Assembly (NCBI GenBank): GCA_963970005.1
Contig: CAXAMN010003747.1
Coordinates: 158,890 to 222,889, forward strand
DNA: 64,000 nucleotides
Direction of reading: 5' to 3'
Origin: Durusdinium trenchii
Lineage: Eukaryota; Sar; Dinophyceae; Suessiales; Symbiodiniaceae
In this document: in pieces, positions 49,201 to 58,200 of the stretch
Layout: every line of letters starts with the position of its first letter
How positions within the stretch are numbered: position 1 is the stretch's first letter
Position numbers and translations under genes: made by a program
Notes under the pieces: generated by a model
What the model was told of the DNA's origin: nothing
Databases searched by the model: none
What the model saw: the letters and a program-made list of their open reading frames with translations, nothing else

Positions 49201-52200
49201 GTCGATCAAGACTTGGATGCCACTGAGATTGGAGGGAACGTCTCGTGGAAAGTCCTCCAGGATTTCGCTTTGATCTCGCATTTCTCTGTGTGCCCTGTTG
49301 ATATTGTGAATGTAATAGAAACATGGATAGAATTGCTAGGATTTCCACAGTCCAAAGGTCAAAAAGGTGTTGCCTATTCTTGTGGGAAGTTCCTTGGCTG
49401 CTTGTGATGTTTGCTGCTTTGCGGATTGGCATCTTCAGGTACTTCACCGATGATACTTCTTGGCAAGCTGCAAGACTCCGTGCTGGTCAGGACAGACCCA
49501 CCGATTGCTTTTGTAACATGCAGGTGTATCCGTATCCCGAACTCTGTTACGGGTTATAAGTTATAAGTTATACAATATTACATTTTATAGAGCTCATAGA
49601 GATAGACAGACCGTATTTAGTTGTGCAGTTCGTTAGCATTACATGGTATGCATTTCTAGTCGTGAGGATGTACAGGCTTCAGAGTATGCGGAACTCTTCA
49701 TTCCAGCGGAGACTGATCCCCCGTTGGCCACATACGGCTTCTCGGTTTGAATCTGCAATCAACGGATCGCCCATCATCTCTTTGTGCTTCAGGATTCAGA
49801 ACAGCACAGGCAGAGTGTCCAATTCCCACAAGCTTGATTCTTCCTTTGCTGCACTTTTGTAGTAATTAGCTACATAGACGAGCAAGATCAAACAAAGACT
49901 AGCGGGCTTAGCAGTAGTTGTCGGTCGAGGATTTGTTTGTTGAGGTTTTCTGTCGGTCTTTCCTTCATCTTCCTTAGCTGAGCGGACCACACCCTTCTCA
50001 GCTGTCATCAACGACACCATCTCTCCCGCTGCTTACCTTCAAGAAGGTAATCATAGGTAATCAATGCAGGTGCAAACAGACTGTGGGGCTGGATGTTCCA
50101 AATCGTCCAAGGTCTACAACATTAGCTTCGTGGATTTGGATATGGATTTGCAGGAGCTGTGATGCATACACTGTGTGACATTTAGAAGCTGGCGGAATTG
50201 GCAGGACTTGGGCGGCACAATCGCGTGGAATGAGCCTTTGGAAGCTTCACAGGCCAAGCGTTCTCACGCGACAAGATTTTGCCAGAAGGAATCTAAGAGC
50301 GCCCTGTCACGACGAGGTGACTCACTACTTGGTGTACTTGACGATGAATGCCAGCGAAGGACAATCACTTGTGGCCGAGGCGAGATGGGAAAATGAAGCC
50401 AGACATTCTTGTTGCCCTCCACATCTCTTTTGCGACACTCATGTTTTAATGGCTGTTCGAGATTGAATTACATGTGTGTAGCCTTCCCGACCTGGCAGAT
50501 GATACATAGTACACGATGCAGTTATGACTTTTGACTGCTCAGTTTGTCATTTGGCGAACTATGAGTAGTTCTTATAGTCTTAAGGGTCGCAGCTGCTGTG
50601 CTTAAGTTATCACACCCTTCAAGAAAGCAATGGAAGGTGCCTTCCACTGATGTCTTGGTTCAGCTGGCGCCAGAGACACCTGCACAGACCTTTATAGCTC
50701 CTTGGACCATTTTGGACCATTTGTGTATTGCCAGCTGAATGGCCCATGGGACGGCGGTAGATCACAACTGACACAACTCTAACCTAATAGCTTACAACCT
50801 ACTAGCGACGGCCTCCAACCAAATAGCGACGGCCTCCAACCTAATAGCGATGGCCTCCAACCTAATAGCGATGGCCTCCNNNNNNNNNNAGCGATGGCCT
50901 CCAACCTAATAGCGATGGCCTCCAACCTAATAGCGACGGCCTCCAACCTAATAGCGATGGCCTCCAACCTAGTAGCGACGGCCTCCAACCTGTTAACGAC
51001 GGCCTCCAACCTAATAGCGATGGCCTCCAACCGAATAGTGATGGCCTCCAACCTATTAGCGACGGCCTCCAACCTAATAGCGATGACCTAATAGCGACAG
51101 CCCCCAACCTAATAACGATGGCCTCCAACCTAATAGCGATGGCCTCCAACCTAATAGCGTCGGCCTCCAACCTAATAGTGATGGCCTCCAACCTAATAGT
51201 GACGGCCTCCAACCTAATAGCGATGGCCGCAGTTGCGGATGGAAGCTCAGCTGCGTCAGCGTCGCTTGCGTGAATGGAAGGCTTCTTTGTCTGAGGGTAC
51301 CTTCGGCGCCTTAGGCAAATGGATTAAGGGCAAACAAATGGTCTTTCGTAAGGTCACGCTCGTTCAGCAGGGTGTTGAAGCTGAAACGCATGAGCAGTCG
51401 GCGCGATTCATCCGCGAACATGGGAGAATGTTTGGAGCGAGGGTTGGCTTGCGTCTCCTGAGCTTAGTCGTCAACTTGCTTCTGACTTTGGGCATCGCCC
51501 TGCGGGTCGTTGGGTTGGTCCGTCGGCCTCTGATCTTCATCGCGCGCTGCTGCATTGCAAGGGTTCAGCCGGGCCAGACCAATGGCACAGCGCTGAGGTT
51601 AAGCATCTGCCTTTTGATGCTGTGCAGGTTTGGTGGACGCTGACTCAGAGGTGGCTTCGGTCTGGTTCGGTGCCCAGGCAGCTCACTAAGAGCAGAATGG
51701 TCAACCTGGCCAAGGAAGGTAAGGTTTCTGGTGATGGGTCTCTTGATCCAGCCGCTACACGCCCTATCGTGTTGTCGGTTTTTTGGCGCGCCTTTGCTGC
51801 AGCTCTGCTTCAGACCGAGGATGTTCAAGATTGGGTGAGCCAGTCTCTTGACGAGAGGGTTGCTTGCAGAAAGGCGGGGTTGACCACTGAAGCTTGATCG
51901 CCCGCATACAGGCGCTGTATGCTGATCAGGATGGCTACATTGTATCTCTGGACTGGTCTGCGGCTTATGACCGCTTGTCCCCGGAAATCTGTTGCCAGGC
52001 GCTTACTGACTGTGGATGGGATCCTCGTTTCGCTTCGCTGCTTCAGGCTGTTTGGGCGAATCAGGTTAGGTGGGTTCAGTGGGGGGCTCACACCAGCCCT
52101 GCTCCGCTCCCTTCTGGACGCGCTGTTCCGCAAGGCTGTCCGGTCGCCCCGACGATCTTAGGTTTTGTGGTTACCGCTGGCCTGCGGAAGGTTGAGTCTA

Positions 52201-55200
52201 ACCTTGGTCATAATGCTGAGCGTAGCTGTACTTCCATTTACATGGATGACCGAACTTGGTGGGCGAAAGATTGGCATGAAGTTGGGGTCGTCCTATTCGA
52301 TTGGTTTGAAGGAGAACAATCGCAAGACTCAGGTTTGTGCGCGGCATGCTTTTGACAACGACCCTTGCCCGCCTGAGTGGAAGGTTCCTGAAGTCAAGGC
52401 CCTTGGGGTCTCTACCGCGTCCAAAGTTCGTAAATATACGAATGGTGAGCAGGAGAGATTGGACAAGGCTGAGGGCTGCTTCGCTGTTGGTTGGTGCGTC
52501 TCTGCCTTGGACTAGGGCAGTGGAAGCTTTTAAATGCTTCGTCTTGAGCATTGGGGCTTATGGTTGGGTCTGTCGGTCACCCACCCTCACGTCCGGTCCG
52601 GTGATCGCCTCCTGAAATCTTTCAGGCGCGTTGTTGGTGGCAAGACCCGGATGGCTAGTAAATAGCTCCTCATGCTCTTTTTCGGTGGGTCGCTTCATTT
52701 GGTGAGTGCGGTGATCCAACGGCTGTGGGGCACACTGAGTAAGCTTGACTTACCTTGGTGCAACTCTTACGCTTCGCCTGTTGGTGTGCTGCGTAGACAA
52801 TTGAAAGGGATTGGTTGCAGTGAGGTGCGCCCTTGGACGTGGCGTTGTTACAGCGGTGTTGAGGTGCAACTTTTTCGGTCTTCTGACCTTACTCTGCTCA
52901 AAGGCATGAATTAAGAATGCAGTTTCGGTGGCACGCTTTCGTCCAGTGGCTTCGCTGTCAAAGACATGAGGCCACGCAGCTTTTGCAAGATCGTTCAAAA
53001 GAAGACTTGGAACAGTTTTTTCGCTGTGTCGATATTGGCTTCACGCGAAAGCGTATGGATTTAAAGGCACGTTGCTCTGGGGGCCTCTGTGTCCCCGGCT
53101 TTGTATGACCGTGCTTTGCAGGATGGCCCCTTCTGTCAGGGTAGACTCAGACCGTCTTGGATGCACTTGGTGTGGCATTGCGAGCATTTTCGCGAATGTA
53201 GGCCTTCTAGGCCCCGCAATCCCCCTACCGCTAGGTTTGGTTGGGCCTCCGGCCCGGCAGATTCGGCTGTCATGGACCATCTCACTAAGGTGCAGGAAGC
53301 CGCGTGGCGTCTTCGGCACGGGGAGGAGCGTTGATTCGCAGCTAAGGACTTTGCGTGCTGATAGCAATTCAAGGGCTACAGCCCTACAACTCCATATACC
53401 TAATAGCAATGGCCTCCAACCTCGACGGCCTCCAACCTAATAGCGATGACCTCCAACCTAATAGCAATGGCCTCCAACCTAATAGCAATGGCCTCCAACC
53501 TATAATAGCGACGGCCTCCAACCTAATAGCGACGGCCTCCAACCTAATAGCGATGGCTTTCAACCTAATAGCGGTGGCCTCCAACCTAATGGCGATGGCC
53601 TCGAACCTAATAGCGATGGCTTTCAACCTAATAGCGGTGGCCTCCAACCTAATAGCGATGGCCTCCAACCCAATAGCGATGGCCTCCAACCTGATAGCGA
53701 TGGCCTCCAACCTAATAGCGATGGCCTCCAACCTAATAGCGATGGCCTCCAACCTAATAGCCATGGCCTCCATTCTGGAATATTGTGGAAAGTTTTCTGT
53801 TTGGATTTTCACGCACACTCAGACTGGATCAGGTTGTTTTCAGCCGATCAGTTTTGGTGGAGTCCACAACGCCGGATTTCTTGACCGTCTCAGACTCGTT
53901 TTCCCAATCAGAGGTCTCTTGGAGTCAGATAAGCATTGCAATCAAGGACCGCCGACGTGCGTTCATTTGGAACCTTTGGGTAACCCTTGTCGTTGAGTTT
54001 TTGAAACACACTATTGCATTTAAACGCTATTAAAACATTTTTAAAACCACAACACCTCAAGACGTTCGGTGGTCGGCCGAGGTGAACTTCACTGACAAAG
54101 ACCTGGACGGCACTCAAATCGGAGGCGCTTCTTTATTTGAACACGTGCAAAGCGCTTGGTGCTTCGAGGATCCCTTGCTCTTGGGGCTTATCGAACTGTA
54201 AGTGTACGGAAGCAGCTGATGAGTTTTTGCCCTGGCAAGGTGTCATTTCATGGAGCATCCCAGTGCCAGATTTTCGACCATTGGTGGAGCACTTCTTTGT
54301 TTCTTGCGTTAACTTTGGTTGGTACATATATGTTGCCAGCTCAAACACTGTGGTCCTGTCATTACTTGTTTCAGAAACCGGTCGGAGGTTGTTACTACTT
54401 AGTTCTTCGCAGTTGAGGTGTACCTCTCTGACTTCGGAAATCGGTCACAGCTGGGGAATGGGCCGTGGAGCACGAGAGAGGCAGAGACGACACGATCAAC
54501 AGCGCACAGCGGATCGAGAGAAGTCTTGGTAGCGATGGCCTCCAACCTAGTAGCTTCTTGTTCCTGGTGGCTTCCAATCTTGAGTCAAAGAAAAGGAACA
54601 TCCCCGGATTGATCCCAAATGCAGCTCAAACAAGATCAATCTGGCTGTTGGGTGTTATTGCGATCGTTTTTTGTCGAGTACAGTACGTTGATCAAACTTT
54701 GTCATAAGTGGTGCTGGTACAGTTGTTTTTCTGTGTCCCCCTATGTCCCCCTCAATTCCCCAGGTGTCCGTCCAGCCAGAGCTGTACTACGCCCCCCACA
54801 CTCATGTGGCAGTTTTTGCTGCAAGCTCGTTGGTGGAGCAAAGCACTCCCTCGACCACAGAGCCTTACTTAGCTTTTGAGCTTGGTCTCAGCTTTCACAA
54901 ATTCAACATGATTCAAAAAACTGTTTGGATGTCTCAACTAACTACGGCACACAACTAGGGCGCAAGGGTAATATGTGCATAATGTTTAATCTAATTGAGA
55001 CTCACAAATGTTGGATGTTGCAGCCAACAAGTAGCTTGAAGGTGGGCAGAACGTGGCAGAATCGACTTGTGAAAGCACATGGCTCAGTGAGGAAATTGTG
55101 GATACAGATGCAAGTGTATCCAACATCCTCTTCCAAGACAAGGATCTTGATGCGACGCTTGGCACAGATTGCGGCACAGATGTTATGCCTTTTGCAAAAT

Positions 55201-58200
55201 TGGAGGGACCATCCAGCACTCATATTTCTCTCAGTGGTGTGCCAATGCAGTCTGGCACCGGCACCTGAGGGATGAAATGGGTGGCTACATTTTTTGGACA
55301 GCACCCACAGACTCCCTGCAGGCAAGGCACGTTGTAACGCCTGATATAGTGTGTTTTTTGAGCCTTGAGCATTCCAACACAGGAACACAATGATCAACAA
55401 TGTTCACATGTTTTCTGAACTCAGGTGACATACTACAACGTCTTCCTGCGAGATGCATCTTCAAGTTCACAGATAGCAGGAGATGGTCCTGGTGGCCTAG
55501 TGCCACTTGGGGTGGAGCAGGACAGGAATGTCGGGAGAGGGAAAGGGCTAGCTGTTTGGTTCCCACTTGCTAACTGTCTTCCGGATATATCTCTACACCA
55601 TGTAGGCCATTGATCGCCAAAGCTGTACAAGTAATCTTTGTACAGTGTAGACAAAGTCAGCAGCATTCGCATATTGTTAGCGGAATTTGGATCTGGCAAC
55701 GGTGGTGAACTTCTCGCGTGAGGATTTATTCAGACATCCTCCACACTTGTTTGCTTATAACATGAACATGTGTTTCCCGTATAAAATGGCCTCTCAGGTC
55801 ATTCTTTAAACACAATATGTGCAAATAATAACCTATTTGATCCTATCTGGAGTGCACAAGTAAGGAGAATATTCAGACTATAATCAGTGAATCAGACAAA
55901 AGCATGCAGGATTAGTTGAAGTCGTAGCTCGAACTGGGGAAGTGCATAGTTCCTTGCAGAACCCGACTGTAGGAAGTGTTTTTTTCAGAAGCGCAAGCGA
56001 ATGCTGGATTCTTATCATGAATATGATGTTTTTGGTGCCACGACCTCTCGTGACTCGCAGAGGCGTTCGTGTTCCGCCAGTTCTAACATGTTCCGTTTCT
56101 GTCGTGGTTTCGACGTCGGTCAAGGATTCATTAGGTCTCGCCGCGCTGGGGGTGTTAGATTTTTGTTGTCTCGAGGAGTACGGGGAATTTTTGTGGTTGT
56201 GTTGGCTGTCTGTGTGGGACGAATCTATACCACAATCGTACATACCACCAAGGGTCACGGCCTCTTTGTTTGTGTTGAGTCGGCCTCTCCGGCCTCTCCT
56301 ACGTTCTCGCGATTTGATTGTGACGTCAGCCATGCCGGATGTTGCCAAAAGTTGCCCAAGTACTTCTTGCTATACGTCCGGATTGCCGGAGCTAGTCAGA
56401 GAGGACTGTCGAAGCTGTTTATTGCACAGTTGCCTTATATATGTGTTGGTGGCTCCAAGAGCTAAGCCACCGGTGGAGTCGAAACAAGATGTGCAGGCTT
56501 CGCGGTTGCTCGCTTGTGAGCTCACTGGCGCGGTGAAAACTGATGAGACAACTTTTTGGGGGTTGGAGGGAGTGGTGCGCTTGTGAACTCTAAATGTGAA
56601 CGCATGTAAATGTTCAAAAAAGGAGGAGAAATATGCAGAAAAAAGGATCTGAGACAAAAGATATGCATCTACAAAACACTGAGAAGTGCCATTGATTCAT
56701 CCACGATGACATAAGTGGCACACCCACGACTACGCGAGTCATTCGGGGTCGTGTTGCCATGTTTCTATTGGGCTTAAAGGTCAGGCTTCCTTTGTTGGAT
56801 GAAATATGTCACCATTGGGAAAGGGCTCGTCATGGCAAGGGTTCACTACAAACCCCACTGTCACCTATTGCCCTGTGTCTAAATTACGCAAATAGCTTTA
56901 TTTTTTCACATGAGTGTGGGCATAGGATGGGGCAACGTTTGGACATCGTTCAGGCATCGTTCACCAATGTTCACTAAGTTCACTACATCGTTTTTGCGAA
57001 GAAGTTGGGAAATAGATGCAAATTGAAGATTGTAAGTGGTGCTGAGCTTGAAGCTGCGGTTCCATTGAGAAAAAGCAAAGGCAAGGACTTTCTGGGACTT
57101 CTTAAACCCAGCGTTTCCACGGTGAACTGTACAAAAACTGTGACAAAGCGACTACTAATGTCTGGCTACATGATATCCGTATTCCATTACATGTGTTACA
57201 TGTGCGGTTTCAAACCGAAACAGTTTTTGCTGCTTTGGAGGAGTTTATACCGGCAGAGACCGCCATTGCCAGTTGGCAGGCGAGGTTGAAAAAGTTTGCA
57301 GCTACCTCCTAACTCATCAAAGGCAAGTATCATGGCGAACAGCTGCATTTCGGATCCGGTTCTTTTGACGGTGATCTGGCATTGGCAAAGGAAGTGGCAA
57401 TCTACACACAGTCCAGCTTGGTGGAACAATCCACGGCAGTGGCACTACCAATTATCGAGACTTGCAAAATCTTGAGAGTCAGAGTGTTTTCTGATAAGTA
57501 CCACCAAGCAGCAGCTCGCACAAGACTACCAAGGGCACAGATCTCGCGTGTGTTGTTCACTTTGCTGAATTGCAAAAGATCTTTCCCAAACAATGCTTCA
57601 CTGCCGCTTGACTCCTCTTTGCTGAGTCCTTTTAGGATGAGATCGCATCGGTCTCTGGTGTGGTGTTTGATGATATCGATCAGGACTTTGCACTCGAGAA
57701 CAACAATTGAATGAGTGCCACCTCAGAGTCGGTCACCGGAATTAGATACAGTAAACTCTCAGTCTCAGGTCTAAAATTTTGTGCCAAAATCGCATCAAAA
57801 CCTTTGTGAAACCTAAGCAATCAAAGAACCGCATAACCGCCAAAAACCGCCACAGGACATTGACGTGCTTGGTGGGCAAATCAGCTGGGAACATCCCAAC
57901 GACACCTCCGAGGCAACGGGAGAGGACATTCGAACGTCCGGGAGGTGATCTGAATGTTCCTTTTAGGTTCCATCCCAGGATGAGCCGAAAAACACCAAGT
58001 GTGGGATATGGCACTTGGATTACGGACGAGGTCAGCTTCTACGTCGGCTACTTTGCCAACTTCCCAGGGGCTACATACGGCAGCCGGAGGCAAGAGCCAC
58101 TTGGCTCACCATTTGCCAAGCCAAGCCATTTGCAGATGGGAAAAAGACTGAAAGAGGATGGGCAGCTCCATGTCGGCTTCATACTCTGATGTTTGGCACC

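Noticed and set aside
50780-51228. Tandem short repeats that might suggest a CRISPR array
   Set aside because: Units are contiguous 21-bp copies without unique spacers, and the context is eukaryotic.
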